DNA of 64,000 nt from Akkermansiaceae bacterium (GTDB lineage: Bacteria > Verrucomicrobiota > Verrucomicrobiia > Verrucomicrobiales > Akkermansiaceae): assembly GCA_905182405.1 (NCBI GenBank), contig CAJJBQ010000001.1, positions 930,001 to 994,000 on the forward strand, given 5' to 3'. This document shows, piece by piece, positions 49,980 to 60,276 of this stretch; position 1 is the first letter of the stretch, and the number at the start of each line of letters is the position of its first letter. The position numbers and the translations under genes are program-made. The notes beneath the pieces are model-generated. The model ran no database searches, was not told the origin of the DNA, and saw nothing but the letters and a program-made list of their open reading frames with translations.

Positions 49980-50285
49980 TAGCGCTATTCACCTCCACAT
50001 TTAGCTATCCGAGCTCCATCTTCCTCATAGCTCGCTCATCAATAAAACCAAGAATTCACTGGCTACAAAAACGGGACTACTTCAGAAGCACGATCTTCGT
50101 CTTCGATCCCCGAGGGGCAACTCTTCAAAACCGTCGAGGTTGCGCTCGATGTTTCAAACAGCGATCCGTTCATACTTCCTTCCTGTTGACTCTTGGGCTT
50201 GGACTCAATGGTGGAAGTTTCTTCAGTCCTTAAAAACAAGGAGTTTTCCGACGCATACACGCTTCCGAGAGGAAAGGGAGATCAA
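49980..50285. other. Region without a confident gene
   Basis: One plus-strand frame reads GYKNGTTSEARSSSSIPEGQ, then SNSDPFILPSC, a TGA at 50187, and on to VLKNKEFSDAYTLPRG. It may be a decayed gene fragment. No SECIS-like hairpin follows that TGA, so I do not read it as selenocysteine. Confidence 0.3.
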
Positions 50286-50320
50286 AGAAAAACCCTGTAA
50301 TCACTTGGACTACAGGGTTT
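50286..50320 (-). terminator. Rho-independent terminator of tRNA-Ser
   Basis: On the minus strand AAACCCTGTA and TACAGGGTTT form a 10-bp stem around an 11-base loop, and the right arm runs into five T. It lies just beyond the 3' end of the tRNA. Confidence 0.85.
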
Positions 50321-50328
50321 TATGAGAG

Positions 50329-50418
50329 TGGCGGACCCTGAGGGATTCGAACCCTCGATACCCGCAAAGGTATACTCCCTTAGCAGGGGAGCGCTTTCGA
50401 CCACTCAGCCAAAGGTCC
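50329..50418 (-). tRNA. tRNA-Ser (GCT)
   Basis: The reverse strand starts GGACCTTTGGCTGAGTGGTC, has anticodon GCT in the loop CTGCTAA, a long variable arm (ATACCTTTGCGGGTAT) typical of class II tRNAs, and the T-arm GGTTCGAATCC. The acceptor pairs GGACCTT with AGGGTCC (one G-U); the discriminator is G and CCA is encoded. Length is 90 with CCA. Confidence 0.97.
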
Positions 50419-50530
50419 AGTGATTCGTCGAACTGCGCGGATATGAGCAGGTGCGCGGGTTTTCGTCAATGGGAGTTTCACGAAGAATTGAAGAATTGTT
50501 GCTTTTTGATTTTGGTGTCATTGTTCTGCC

Positions 50531-50971
50531 GTGACTTGGAGGATTTTGGCAGCAGGGAAACCGGCTCTCGTTTATGCGAAGAAGGGAATTGAGGAGTATC
50601 TCAAGCGGCTGACTCGAGGCGCGAAGGTGGAGCTCGTTTATGTGAAAGCGGGATCGGCAGAAGTTGTTTCGGCGGATTTACTTTCGCGATCGGAAGGAAC
50701 ATATCGCGTCGCCCTGGATGAGCGGGGGAAAGCTTGGACGACGGGGGAGTTTGTAAAGAAGGTAAATGCTTGGGAGATGGACCCGGGGGTCAAGACGATT
50801 TCTCTGCTCATCGGAGCTTCGGATGGGCACACCGAGAAGTTGAGGGAGAAATGTCACCAGACTTGGGCGCTTTCGCCGCTGACGCTTCAGCATGAGTTGG
50901 CGCTGGTTGTTTTGTTGGAGCAGCTTTACCGGGCTTATTCGATTAAGCGAGGGGAGCCGTATCATCGATAA
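50531..50971 (+). CDS. rlmH: 23S rRNA pseudouridine-1915 N3-methyltransferase RlmH
   Basis: The 146-residue SPOUT-class methyltransferase modifies pseudouridine 1915 of 23S rRNA in the 70S ribosome. Family features are the N-terminal strand (WRILAAGKPA), KGIEEYLKRL, the knot region SLLIGASDGHT and the near-invariant C-terminus LEQLYRAYSIKRGEPYHR. The start is a GTG at 50531, giving the usual length. It is monocistronic and precedes a 245-base gap containing no clear gene before the convergent membrane-fusion protein. Confidence 0.96.
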   Translation: MTWRILAAGKPALVYAKKGIEEYLKRLTRGAKVELVYVKAGSAEVVSADLLSRSEGTYRVALDERGKAWTTGEFVKKVNAWEMDPGVKTISLLIGASDGHTEKLREKCHQTWALSPLTLQHELALVVLLEQLYRAYSIKRGEPYHR

Positions 50972-51215
50972 GGGGCGGCATGGGAGAGGGATAAAATTTG
51001 AGATTGGAACACGACAGCGAGATTTGAACGGGCTTTGGAGGTGGGCGCTGCGGGCGGCTGATGAGGCAGGGCGAGGTGCTGGGCTTGTTTTTGATGCTCA
51101 GCGCATTGGCAACCTAGAGTATTGGCCCAAGCGTGTATGTTTAACACCGTTGGTGCGGGAGAACGGTCGCTAGCTTCGGATTTTGCGGAGGAGGATGCCC
51201 CGGATCCTTTGTCCT

Positions 51216-52436
51216 TCAGGCTCCGGGGGAGTCTTTGGGGAGGGCGGCGGCTTCCGTTCCTTCGTTTTGATTCTCTTCTGGTTCGAGGATAACGACGGGG
51301 GCTCCTTCGGGAGCGGAGGGGAGGCGGGAGGTGGAAAGGAGCCAGCCTTCGGTTATATTATCGCGCACGATCAAATTAGCGGAATCGCTCCAGACGGGCT
51401 CGATGCGGGTGCGTGCGATGGTAAGTTCTACGGGCTCGATGAGGACGATTTCATTGGGCCGGAGGAGGGTTTTTCGAGGAACGATGAAGACGTTCTCGAT
51501 GATATTGCCTTTAATTTCAGCGCGAATGGGCTGACCGATTCGAAGAGGGGGAGTGGCAGCATTTTCCTTTTTGAGGGCGAAGGGATCATCGACGCGGGCG
51601 ATGACGAAGAGTTTGCGGGATTTTTCGTCGAGTGAGCCTTCGGTGCGGACGATCATTCCTCGCCAGGTAGTGGGGTTTTCGGTGGCTAGGGCATCGGTAA
51701 GGGTGACGGGAACGGCGAGGTCGTCGGGGTTGTCGGGGAGATCGACGTGGACAAGGTCGCGAGTAGAAAGGGAGAGGCGGACTTCGGCGAAGCTGGTGGA
51801 GAAGATTTCTCCGATGGTGGTTCCAGGGCTGACGGACTGGCCAAGGCCGACGCTACGTTCACGGACGCGGCCGTCATAGGGGGCGAGGACTTGGGCGCGT
51901 TTGAGGTCGTTTTGTGCGCTGAGGAGTTCTGCTTCCGCGGCTTTGACGTTTGCTGCGGCTTCTTTGAGTTGGGGCTTGCGAAGAACGAGTTCGGTGGGGG
52001 GCTCGGTGTATCCGAGGTCTTCCCAGTCGAGGAGGGCCTGTTTAGCGCGGGCATCTTCTTGGGCAAAGGCGGCTTCAGAGCGGGCCAGGCGGGCTTCGGA
52101 AGCGGATAAGGCGGCGAGGAAGTCAGAGGGGTCGAGTTCGAGAAGGATGTCGCCTTCTTCAAAGAATGATCCGCTCTCGAACTTCGGTGAAATTTTAATC
52201 ACGCGACCACTCACGCGAGGGGTGAGGGCGGTTTCATTGTGGGGGCGGACGATTCCCTGGGTCGAGAGTGTGACGCGGAAGTCGCTGCGCTCCATTACTT
52301 GAACCTTGGTCTCGATAATTTTGGGGGCAGGGCGGGTACGGACTTCCAGCTCTTCTTTTTCAGCGAGGATCCCAAAGCCGAAATAGCCTACGGCAAGAAT
52401 GAGGAGGGGAATGATGATACGGAGGAGCTTGGACAT
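51216..52436 (-). CDS. RND-type efflux membrane fusion protein (HlyD/AcrA family)
   Basis: The 406-residue periplasmic adaptor has an N-terminal membrane anchor (LLRIIIPLLILAVGYFGFGI), a lipoyl/barrel-sandwich part (GIVRPHNETALTPRVSGRVIKI), a helical hairpin (LARSEAAFAQEDARAKQALL, AAANVKAAEAELLSAQNDLKRAQ), and beta-barrel and membrane-proximal parts (APYDGRVRERSVGLGQSVSPG). It should bridge an inner-membrane pump to an outer-membrane channel. No RND pump or TolC gene lies next to it in this window; both flanking genes point other ways, so it is either an orphan or works with a pump elsewhere. Confidence 0.93.
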   Translation of the reverse strand: MSKLLRIIIPLLILAVGYFGFGILAEKEELEVRTRPAPKIIETKVQVMERSDFRVTLSTQGIVRPHNETALTPRVSGRVIKISPKFESGSFFEEGDILLELDPSDFLAALSASEARLARSEAAFAQEDARAKQALLDWEDLGYTEPPTELVLRKPQLKEAAANVKAAEAELLSAQNDLKRAQVLAPYDGRVRERSVGLGQSVSPGTTIGEIFSTSFAEVRLSLSTRDLVHVDLPDNPDDLAVPVTLTDALATENPTTWRGMIVRTEGSLDEKSRKLFVIARVDDPFALKKENAATPPLRIGQPIRAEIKGNIIENVFIVPRKTLLRPNEIVLIEPVELTIARTRIEPVWSDSANLIVRDNITEGWLLSTSRLPSAPEGAPVVILEPEENQNEGTEAAALPKDSPGA

Positions 52437-52571
52437 CGGCTGGGGAAGGATAGACCCATCTTACGCAAATGGCGAGGCGGGTCTAACACTCGGATGTAAC
52501 ATTGATGGAACTAATGTTCTTTTTGAGGGAATCGATTTTCCGGATCGGGTAATTGGCTTTAGCGTTCTGGG

Positions 52572-53264
52572 ATGAAACGACTTCGCATGTTAATTCCCCC
52601 GTTTCCGGTTGATCGAGCCCGGCACTGTCCGGGGGCAGGGGCTCGAGTGGTGCTTCTTCACGGATTGTGGCGGAGCGTCTGGGCGATGGAAAATCTTGCG
52701 GAGTTGCTACAAGAGAGCGGGTTCGAGACTCTCAATGTTCCTTATGCCTCGTTTCGGAAGCCGATGGATGAAATTGTCGCTGATGTGGCCGAGATCGTGT
52801 CCTCGTATGATGATGGGAAGCCGGTGCACTTTGTCACTCATTCTATGGGAGGGATTGTGCTGCGCCATCTGGCACATCGCTTTCCTGAATTGGTCAATGA
52901 TCGGGCAGTCTTGCTTGCTCCGCCAAATCAGGGGAGCGAGATTATCGATTGGCTGGAGAGTTTTCCGCTGAGTCGGTGGCTGCTGGGCCCGGGGGGGATG
53001 AGTCTTTCGACGGCCGCGGTAAGGCGTGAGGTGCCGGGATTTTCAGGGGAAGTTGAGGTGGCGGTGGTGATGGGACGGTCCCGATCGCTTCCTTTTTTTC
53101 AGGGGTTATTGGATTCGGATAATGATGGTATCGTTTCGGTGGAAGGGGGACAGGTTTTGGGAATGCGGGCGCTTAAAGTGCTCGATGGAGACCATACTTT
53201 TTTGATGGGGGAGCGGGAGGTGGGCGAGGAGGTGCTTAGTTTTCTTAATGGAGATGAATCGTGA
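52572..53264 (+). CDS. Alpha/beta hydrolase, lipase-like
   Basis: The 230-residue protein has the serine hydrolase nucleophile elbow THSMGG (S91), the oxyanion region VVLLHGLWRSVWAM and late conserved D and H candidates (DSDNDGIVSVEGG, LDGDHTFLM). It resembles the PGAP1-like or triacylglycerol-lipase-like hydrolases with a cap region. There is no signal peptide from the start at 52572, so it is probably cytoplasmic. It precedes the broken DUF2721 gene by 35 bases. Substrate unknown. Confidence 0.9.
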   Translation: MKRLRMLIPPFPVDRARHCPGAGARVVLLHGLWRSVWAMENLAELLQESGFETLNVPYASFRKPMDEIVADVAEIVSSYDDGKPVHFVTHSMGGIVLRHLAHRFPELVNDRAVLLAPPNQGSEIIDWLESFPLSRWLLGPGGMSLSTAAVRREVPGFSGEVEVAVVMGRSRSLPFFQGLLDSDNDGIVSVEGGQVLGMRALKVLDGDHTFLMGEREVGEEVLSFLNGDES

Positions 53265-53299
53265 GTTAATTCGTGGATTGAGTATGCCAGAGTCCCCAC

Positions 53300-53628
53300 A
53301 TGGATCTTGATATTTCCACTCTAATGCTGCTATTTCCTTCGGTGAGTCTATTTTTTATATTCTGTAGCAATTGCTTTCTGTATCTCGCGGCGCTGGTGAG
53401 AAAATTTCACGGCGACTGGTTGCAGGATCAAAGACAAAGAGTGCAAGAGCAGATTAGCAATCTTCGAACTCGGCTGATTCTCATCAGGTGGATGCAGCTT
53501 CTGGGACCTGTCAGCCTCATGCGAAAGGCACCTTTTTCTTTGTGGTAGTGATCATGAGCTTTTCGCTTGCGTCCTTGGTGATCGAGATTGTCATTTCGGG
53601 AGGAACCCTTCGGATTCTGCTGAAGTAA
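53300..53628 (+). pseudogene. DUF2721-type membrane protein, frameshifted
   Basis: The first frame encodes a membrane segment (LMLLFPSVSLFFIFCSNCFLY, split here as LMLLFPSVSLFFIFC then SNCFLY) and the characteristic basic helix LRTRLILIRWMQLLGPVSL of DUF2721 proteins, then reaches a stop at 53546. A second frame, entering near 53525, continues with the expected second membrane span: TFFFVVVIMSFSLASLV through GGTLRILLK, stopping at 53628. Together they give about 109 residues, close to the family length. A one- or two-base change near 53525 would restore it; sequencing error is the alternative. Confidence 0.7.
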
Positions 53629-53801
53629 ATGGAGGAGCCAAGATAAAAAGTGCACTCCGGATGAGCGCGTCGAGAAAGGGTCGTTTGAGGAACCGGGAGA
53701 GGGAGGATGAGACCACTGCTCACTATTCGCTAGGCTGGCTGACATAATTCTACCGTTATCATTTCTCGACGTGCTAGGGGCGAGCATGTTGACTCTTCGG
53801 T

Positions 53802-54629
53802 GTGAGGATTTATCGCACATCTGGAGGGAACTTGATCGAGGATGAAGCGGGCTGTCATGCGGTCAGCGCCGATCTTTTGGAGCGCCTTTTTCAATCGGGG
53901 AAAGGTGAATTGCCCGCGATTCTAGCCGCCGAAGAACGCGGTGAAGTAATTTCCGGATTCGCAGAGCTCTTGGCTCCGGTTCCACTGGATACTGAAATCT
54001 GGGCTGCGGGTGTGACTTACCTCCGGTCGAAATCCGCGCGTATGGAAGAATCTGAGGAAGCGGGCGGCGATGTTTTTTATGATCTCGTCTACGAGGCAGA
54101 TCGGCCGGAGCTCTTCTTTAAGTCGATGGGCTACCGAGCTGTGGGGACCGGGGGCGCGATTCGAGTTCGAAAAGATTCTTCTTGGGATGTCCCCGAGCCA
54201 GAATTGACTCTCGCGATCAATGCCGGTGGCGAAATCTTCGGCTTTGCGGTTGGAAATGACGTTAGCTCGCGGTCCATCGAAGGCGAAAATCCGCTCTACC
54301 TTCCGCAGGCCAAAGTTTACACGGGTAGTTGCGCGGTGGGACCTCATCTGACGATCGGTCGTGAAGCGCTTGCAGATGACGCAAAAATTTCTCTCGAGAT
54401 CACCCGCGCGGGTGATCTCGCCTTTTCTGGATCCACCGACCTTACCCAACTCAAGCGCAGTATTGATGAGTTGGTAGAAGCGCTGTATCGCGAGTTGGAT
54501 TTCCCCAAAGGTGCCATGCTCATGACGGGTACAGGAGTCGTTCCCGGAACTGACTTCACCCTAACCGCAGGTGATGTGGTCAAGATTGAGATTGAAGGCC
54601 TCGGGACACTCGAAAATAAAGTTGCTTAA
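53802..54629 (+). CDS. FAH-family 2-keto-3-deoxy-pentonate dehydratase (Weimberg type)
   Basis: The 275-residue protein belongs to the fumarylacetoacetate hydrolase superfamily. The metal-binding part [11 protein letters not shown]...[19 protein letters not shown] and [14 protein letters not shown] match the branch that dehydrates 2-keto-3-deoxy-xylonate or -arabinonate to 2-ketoglutarate semialdehyde. The assignment to that branch relies on its neighbours: a KGSA-type aldehyde dehydrogenase follows 7 bases later and a YjhG/YagF-type sugar-acid dehydratase after that. It starts with GTG. The three steps together turn a pentonate into 2-ketoglutarate. Confidence 0.88.
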   Translation: MRIYRTSGGNLIEDEAGCHAVSADLLERLFQSGKGELPAILAAEERGEVISGFAELLAPVPLDTEIWAAGVTYLRSKSARMEESEEAGGDVFYDLVYEADRPELFFKSMGYRAVGTGGAIRVRKDSSWDVPEPELTLAINAGGEIFGFAVGNDVSSRSIEGENPLYLPQAKVYTGSCAVGPHLTIGREALADDAKISLEITRAGDLAFSGSTDLTQLKRSIDELVEALYRELDFPKGAMLMTGTGVVPGTDFTLTAGDVVKIEIEGLGTLENKVA

Positions 54630-54636
54630 TTTCAAG

Positions 54637-56157
54637 ATGCCATTTCAAACGATCAATCCCATCACGGGCGAAGCGCTTCCTGGCAACTTCTCTGACGCCA
54701 GCCGGGAAGAAGTTTCTCAAGCCTGCGATCTTGCCGCAGTGGCCGCTCCCATTTTACGGAGAAAAAGTGGTGCTGAAATTGCGGTGCTTCTTGAATCGAT
54801 TGCCGAAAATCTTATGGATGCTCGCGAGGCCATTTTGGAACGCGTGCAAGGAGAGACCGGCTATCCCGATGGTCGGGCGCAGGGTGAGTTTGGCCGGATG
54901 GTGGGTGGTTTCAGCGCTTTTGCTGCGGTCGCGCGCGATGCGTCGTGGGTCGAAGCAACCATCGATCACGCCGAGCCGGACCGCACGCCGCTTCCTAAGC
55001 CGGATTTACGAAAGATGCTCATTCCCATCGGCCCCATCGGGATCTTTGGTGCGAGTAATTTTCCCCTCGCGCTCTCGGCAGGTGGATCTGATGTCACCAG
55101 TGCTCTCGCCGCTGGCTGTCCGGTGGTGTTGAAAGGGCATCCGTCTCATGCCGGAACCTGCGCTCTCATTTCTGAGGCCATTCAAGACGGGCTCGCTGAA
55201 ACGGGTTTTCCTGAAGGCACTTATCAAATGGTTCAGGGGCAAAGCAACGCTGTCGGCGAGGCCGTCGTGCAGCATCCCTCGGTCGCCGCGATTGGTTTCA
55301 CGGGATCGCTCAAAGGAGGCCGTGCGCTTTTTAACCTCGGCGCCCTTCGTGAAGTTCCCATTCCGGTCTACGCAGAAATGGGGAGCGTCAATCCGCAGTT
55401 CGTTCTGCCTGAGCTCCTTGATCAAGATTCGGAGAAATTTGCCGAAGGATTGTTCGGAAGCATTACTCAGGGCAATGGACAATTTTGCACGTGCCCGGGG
55501 ATTCTTTTCGTTCCATCGAATTGCGCTGTCATGCTCGCCAAGTTGGCGGAATTGGTGGACGGCAGCACTGGTCAACCCATTTTAAATGAAGCGACCGCGG
55601 CGGGCTTCGAATCAGGGATCTCCCATCTCTTGTCGCTTGATGGGGTGGAAATGCTTGGGAGGGGATCGTTGGAGGGAGCCGCGATTGGCGCGACTGCCAC
55701 CGTGTTGAAAGTTTCCCTCGCCGACTTCCTTTCTCAGCGCGAGCTAATCAGTGAAGAAGTCTTCGGCCCCTCGGCGGTCGTCGTCGTTTGTCCTGATGCA
55801 GCTTCCTATGAGGAAGTTGCCGCAGGATTTTGTGGTCAACTGGGTGCTTCGATCCATGGTACGACAGATGAATTGGCCCAGCATGCCGATCTTATTTTCC
55901 AACTGGAGCGCTTCACTGGGCGCGTCTTGGTAAATGCCTTCCCGACGGGTCTGGAGGTCTGTCACTCGCTCGTGCACGGCGGTCCTTATCCCGCCACGAC
56001 ACAGTCCCATTTCACCTCGGTGGGTCAGGGCGGTATCACTCGTTGGGCTCGTGCGGTGAGCTACCAAGGGTTACCTAACGCGCTTCTTCCTCCCGCTTTG
56101 CAAGAAAGTAACCCCCTCGGAATCGCCCGCCGTATCGATGGCGCTATCACCCTGTGA
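54637..56157 (+). CDS. 2-Ketoglutarate semialdehyde (2,5-dioxovalerate) dehydrogenase
   Basis: The 506-residue aldehyde dehydrogenase oxidises 2-ketoglutarate semialdehyde to 2-ketoglutarate with NAD(P). The general base E247 ([12 protein letters not shown]) and the catalytic C284 ([10 protein letters not shown]) are in the expected order, 37 residues apart. The N-terminus [14 protein letters not shown] and [13 protein letters not shown] are typical of the KGSADH/GucD branch. The ATG at 54637 gives the standard start; the frame is open 22 codons further. It overlaps the following dehydratase gene by 4 bases (GTGA), so the operon is tightly coupled. Confidence 0.93.
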   Translation: MPFQTINPITGEALPGNFSDASREEVSQACDLAAVAAPILRRKSGAEIAVLLESIAENLMDAREAILERVQGETGYPDGRAQGEFGRMVGGFSAFAAVARDASWVEATIDHAEPDRTPLPKPDLRKMLIPIGPIGIFGASNFPLALSAGGSDVTSALAAGCPVVLKGHPSHAGTCALISEAIQDGLAETGFPEGTYQMVQGQSNAVGEAVVQHPSVAAIGFTGSLKGGRALFNLGALREVPIPVYAEMGSVNPQFVLPELLDQDSEKFAEGLFGSITQGNGQFCTCPGILFVPSNCAVMLAKLAELVDGSTGQPILNEATAAGFESGISHLLSLDGVEMLGRGSLEGAAIGATATVLKVSLADFLSQRELISEEVFGPSAVVVVCPDAASYEEVAAGFCGQLGASIHGTTDELAQHADLIFQLERFTGRVLVNAFPTGLEVCHSLVHGGPYPATTQSHFTSVGQGGITRWARAVSYQGLPNALLPPALQESNPLGIARRIDGAITL

Positions 56158-58055
56158 ATGATATTCTAGAATCCGGGGAAGAAGGGATCGACGAAGTCGT
56201 GACCCGTGCCGATGGCCCCGACGGTGAACTCCCGATCTCGGGAGATGATCTCGCGAAGGGGACGAGCGGCGACCTTTTCGGCTGGATGCAGAATGTGGGC
56301 ATGGGCTGGAAGACTTCCTCCTGGGGAAAAAAAGAGGTTCTCGTACTTTCGACCCAGGGTGGAATTCGCCAGCCCGATGGCACCCCAACGGCGCTCGGTT
56401 ACCACTCAGGTCACTGGGAGGTCGGGCTTTTGATGGAAGCAGTTGCGAACGAAATCGCCCGGCTTGAAGGCGTTCCCTTTGCGGCTTTCTGCAGTGATCC
56501 CTGCGATGGGCGCACTCAAGGGACGAGCGGGATGATGGACTCGCTTCCTTTTCGAAATGATGCAGCAATGGTGCTGCGTCGGCTCATTCGCTCACTTCCA
56601 ACGGCGAAGGGAGTCGTGGGCGTCGCGACCTGTGATAAGGGGCTCCCGGCTATGATGATGGCGCTGGCGGGCTGTGGCCACTTGCCGGGTGTTCTCGTGC
56701 CGGGGGGTGTCAGTCTCCTTAGTGAGGACACGGAAGATTTGGGAAAGGTGCAGTCGCTGGGCGCACGCTATGCCCATGGTGAGATCAGCCTTGGAGAAGC
56801 GGCGGCGACCGCGTGCCGTGCCTGTGCGAGTCCGGGAGGGGGCTGCCAATTTCTTGGCACTGCGGCTTCCAGCCAAGTCATGGGTGAGGGGCTCGGGATG
56901 AGTCTGCCTCACAGTGGGCTAAGCCCGAGTGGCTCGCAGATTTGGAAAGATCTAGCAACCCGTAGTGGTCGGGCAGCGATGCGTCTCGAGTATTCGATGA
57001 GCGAGATCCTCACGGAGGCTTCTTTTCGCAATGCCATGCTTCTTCATGCGGCCTTCGGTGGATCCACCAATCTCATTCTCCATCTTCCCGCGATCGCCCA
57101 TGCCGCCGGACTTCCTCGTCCTACCGTGAACGATTGGCAGGAAGCGAACCGGCTCGTGCCCCGCGTCGTTGATGCCCTTCCGAATGGTCCGCAAGGCTAC
57201 GCCACGGTGCAGGTCTTCCTCGCTGGAGGAGTCCCCGAAACGATGCTCAAGATCCGCGAGCATCTTGATCTGAGTGTGCGCACTGTCAGTGGGCTCACCT
57301 TGGAGGAAAACCTCGAGTGGTGGGAGAAGTCCGAGCGCCGAAAACGCTGCCGCGATCGGCTTTTCGAAATCGATGGGATCGATCCCGATGATGTCATTCG
57401 CTCGCTCGATCGCAGCCTTTCCAGTAGCGTCACCTTTCCGCAAGGAAATCTCGCGCCTGAGGGTAGTGTCGTCAAAAGCACCGCTATCGATCCCTCGATG
57501 ATCGACGAAGAGGGGATCTTTTTCTTGGAGGGACGTGCCCGTGTGTTCGGAAGTGAAGCCGCAGCGATCACGGCCGTGAAATCCCAGAGTGCCGACCGCA
57601 TCCGCGCCTATGATATTATAATTCTTGCTGGCATCGGCCCGATGGGAGCCGGCATGCCAGAGACCTACCAAGTGACCTCTGCTTTGAAATACTGCGAGGT
57701 CGGCAAGCAAGTCGCGCTTGTCACCGATGGTCGGTTTTCCGGTGTCTCCACTGGTGCCTGCATCGGTCACGTCAGCCCCGAAGCTCTTGCCGGAGGCCCG
57801 ATCGGAAAGCTCCGTGACGGCGACCCCGTCAGCGTGCGCATCGATACGGTGAACCTTACGGGAAACATCGACTACCTCGGTGATCTCGAAGGGCTCATGG
57901 CTCGTGACCTCCACCCCAAGATCAGCGTCCACCCCGATCTCCCTGACGACACCCGCCTCTGGGCCGCCCTTCAGAATGCCAGCGGCGGAAGCTGGGGGGG
58001 CTGCGTTTATGATGCTGAAGCGGTTGCCCAGAAGCTTGGTGATCGCACCCCCTAA
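56154..58055 (+). CDS. YjhG/YagF-type sugar-acid (xylonate) dehydratase, IlvD/Edd family
   Basis: The 633-residue iron-sulfur enzyme dehydrates a sugar acid, probably xylonate or arabinonate, to the 2-keto-3-deoxy acid. Cluster cysteines are expected in [28 protein letters not shown] and [38 protein letters not shown] is the C-terminal family signature. The length and the start region [14 protein letters not shown] fit the YjhG/YagF branch better than dihydroxy-acid dehydratase IlvD. The GTG at 56154 overlaps the preceding stop by 4 bases. The gene order FAH dehydratase - KGSADH - dehydratase is that of an oxidative pentose (Weimberg) operon. Pentose dehydrogenase and lactonase genes are not adjacent. 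Confidence 0.92.
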   Translation: MNDILESGEEGIDEVVTRADGPDGELPISGDDLAKGTSGDLFGWMQNVGMGWKTSSWGKKEVLVLSTQGGIRQPDGTPTALGYHSGHWEVGLLMEAVANEIARLEGVPFAAFCSDPCDGRTQGTSGMMDSLPFRNDAAMVLRRLIRSLPTAKGVVGVATCDKGLPAMMMALAGCGHLPGVLVPGGVSLLSEDTEDLGKVQSLGARYAHGEISLGEAAATACRACASPGGGCQFLGTAASSQVMGEGLGMSLPHSGLSPSGSQIWKDLATRSGRAAMRLEYSMSEILTEASFRNAMLLHAAFGGSTNLILHLPAIAHAAGLPRPTVNDWQEANRLVPRVVDALPNGPQGYATVQVFLAGGVPETMLKIREHLDLSVRTVSGLTLEENLEWWEKSERRKRCRDRLFEIDGIDPDDVIRSLDRSLSSSVTFPQGNLAPEGSVVKSTAIDPSMIDEEGIFFLEGRARVFGSEAAAITAVKSQSADRIRAYDIIILAGIGPMGAGMPETYQVTSALKYCEVGKQVALVTDGRFSGVSTGACIGHVSPEALAGGPIGKLRDGDPVSVRIDTVNLTGNIDYLGDLEGLMARDLHPKISVHPDLPDDTRLWAALQNASGGSWGGCVYDAEAVAQKLGDRTP

Positions 58056-58149
58056 TCTCTGGATGATGTGAGAAGAAATCATTTGATCGCCGCTCCAAAA
58101 CAGGACCTTTCTCTTTCTTGACATCCTCCCCCCAGCCCTTAGTTATTAA

Positions 58150-60240
58150 ATGATGAATAATTTTCGAGAGATCTTGATGGGATTAGGCCCCGTCTTCTCT
58201 TCACTAATTATTTTGTGTAGTAAGGTTTCCGCTCTCCAAGCTCCGGAAATTTCTCCGGCAAGTGGTCCTGTGACAGTGCCGAAACTATTGTCGATCAGCA
58301 ATCCAAACCCATTCGGCGCTATTTTCTACACCACTGACGGAACAGATCCGCGCACCCACTGCGGATCTGTTCGCTCATCAGCCCGGATACACCCTATCCC
58401 TCTCGAAGACGGCTGTTTCGACGAGCCCTCATCAGTGAACCGATCAATGGTGGTTCACGCCAGGGTGAAATCCGGGGATGAATGGAGTGAACTGCGTATT
58501 GCCACTTTTAAAGCCGATCAGGACTTCTCAAACCTCCTCATTACCGAGGTCATGTATCAGCCCACCGATACAAGATTCGAACCGGAGGAGTTCATCGAGT
58601 TTAAGAACATCGGAGATATTCCCTTGAATATTTCGGGGCTTGGCATTGTTGATCTAGCAATAACCGGACACGACGCCCTACTCTCCGACACCTTCCCCGA
58701 AGGCTCCTTCGTCCCCCCGGGCGGGTTCTTGCTCATTGTCGCTAGCCCCAAAAAATTTGAATCTCTCTATCCTGATATCCCGTTTCAAGGAATTCTGACC
58801 GCAGAATTAAGTAATTCACGGGCTCGAATCGCCCTCACGAATTCCGACGGAAGTATTGCGACTCAAATGCGTTTCGACAGCCACTATCCTTGGGCCGTTG
58901 CTCCGGATAATCACGGCTATTTCGAAGATTTGTCTCAAGAGGTTGGCTTTTCTCTCACTCGAACGAATTTGGATCCGACAGCTGACGCGAACCATTTCTC
59001 GACATGGCGTGCGAGTGCTCAGCGGCTTGGGTCACCGGGTGCAGACGACCCCGAACCAAATATCCCTCCTCTTTTGATTAATGAACTCCGATCACGGTCA
59101 GTTGGAGAGCTTCAGGACAGCGTTGAGATTTTCAATCCTACCCTAGATGACGTCAATATTGGAGGGTGGTGGCTCAGCGACCACCGAAACCAGCCATACC
59201 AATACAAGTTCGCATCGGATATGATCATCCCCAGCAGAGGATATTTCGTCGTTGATGAATCAGATTTTGTGGCAGCAGGAAGCGATCTATCCTTCAGTTC
59301 AATCGAAGGTCGTTGCTACTTGTTTTCCGGGGATCATGAGGGCGAACTGACCGGCTACACCCACGGAGTCAGGTTTTCGGGGAGTGCCAAAAATGCGTCC
59401 CTTGGGCGCCATCACACGTCCGAGGGAATCGATTACTTCCTTGCCGAAAAAACTCCAAGCTTTGGCTTGAAAAATTCCGGACCACCACCACCCTCCCTCA
59501 TTGTTTCTGAAATCATGTACCATCCTGATGTCGATGGATTTCCATACATCGAGTTACACAATACAACCCAAGAAACGCTCTCTCTTTGGGAAATCGAAAT
59601 GCCAACTAGAACATGGGAAATCAGCAACAACCTCTGCGCTCGATTTAGCTTTCCAGAAAATACATCTGTGCCTCCTGGTGGTTTTATTCTTTGCGTTCCT
59701 GAGTCCTCGAGGCCCGTTGACATTCCTGACGAAGCACAGATTTTCAAACTTCCAGACTCAATTTTTTCCAACGCGCGTGGTCAAATACGCCTCCATTGTC
59801 CATCAGGACTAAAAGGACAAGAGTCCCGCTTCATCATAATTGATGAAGCGATTTTTCAAAATCACCACCCGTGGGATATCGGGGCAGCCGGTGGCGGACA
59901 GGGACTCGAACGAGTAGGGATTACTTCCCGCGGAGAAGACCCCAATAGTTGGTGCGCCGGGCCAACAGGAGGAACTCCAGGAGTGGCTTGGGAAGGAACA
60001 TGCACAACTCATCCTATTCGCGACACTGCCGTCCTGATCACCGGAGAAGAGTTCAAGCTCACTTCTGAAACAGGAGAAGACTCCTATCATTCATTCGAAG
60101 AAAGTTGCGACTTGGCAATTCGGCGACCTTTGCCTGACGCCCACCAAGCTGCTAATGGACTGGAAGCCATATTCACTCGCGGCCAAGACGATATGAATGG
60201 CCCTGTTTACCTACGTGTCATCATTGACGATAAACCATGA
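58150..60240 (+). CDS. Secreted lamin-tail-domain (LTD) protein
   Basis: The 696-residue exported protein has a hydrophobic N-terminus (MGLGPVFSSLIILCSKVSA), then a short chitobiase/hexosaminidase C-terminal-like part (AIFYTTDGTDPRTH), followed by three lamin-tail domains: LLITEVMYQPTD...EEFIEFKNIG, PPLLINELRSRSVGELQDSVEIFNPT and LIVSEIMYHPDVDGFPYIELHNT. Each ends with a PPGGF- or PSRGY-type segment (SFVPPGGFLLIV, IPSRGYFVVD, SVPPGGFILC). LTD proteins of PVC bacteria are extracellular, often joined to CotH-like or nuclease domains, none of which is present here. Its role is unknown. The dispersed repeat copy 2 begins 36 bases after the stop. Confidence 0.88.
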   Translation: MMNNFREILMGLGPVFSSLIILCSKVSALQAPEISPASGPVTVPKLLSISNPNPFGAIFYTTDGTDPRTHCGSVRSSARIHPIPLEDGCFDEPSSVNRSMVVHARVKSGDEWSELRIATFKADQDFSNLLITEVMYQPTDTRFEPEEFIEFKNIGDIPLNISGLGIVDLAITGHDALLSDTFPEGSFVPPGGFLLIVASPKKFESLYPDIPFQGILTAELSNSRARIALTNSDGSIATQMRFDSHYPWAVAPDNHGYFEDLSQEVGFSLTRTNLDPTADANHFSTWRASAQRLGSPGADDPEPNIPPLLINELRSRSVGELQDSVEIFNPTLDDVNIGGWWLSDHRNQPYQYKFASDMIIPSRGYFVVDESDFVAAGSDLSFSSIEGRCYLFSGDHEGELTGYTHGVRFSGSAKNASLGRHHTSEGIDYFLAEKTPSFGLKNSGPPPPSLIVSEIMYHPDVDGFPYIELHNTTQETLSLWEIEMPTRTWEISNNLCARFSFPENTSVPPGGFILCVPESSRPVDIPDEAQIFKLPDSIFSNARGQIRLHCPSGLKGQESRFIIIDEAIFQNHHPWDIGAAGGGQGLERVGITSRGEDPNSWCAGPTGGTPGVAWEGTCTTHPIRDTAVLITGEEFKLTSETGEDSYHSFEESCDLAIRRPLPDAHQAANGLEAIFTRGQDDMNGPVYLRVIIDDKP

Positions 60241-60276
60241 TTTTCTCAGGAAGCAAGTCGTTCGCAGGCATTCGTG

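Noticed and set aside
50187..50189. In-frame TGA in a short open stretch after the selenoprotein
   Set aside because: No hairpin with a GG loop follows at the right distance and the stretch has no family match, so selenocysteine is not supported.
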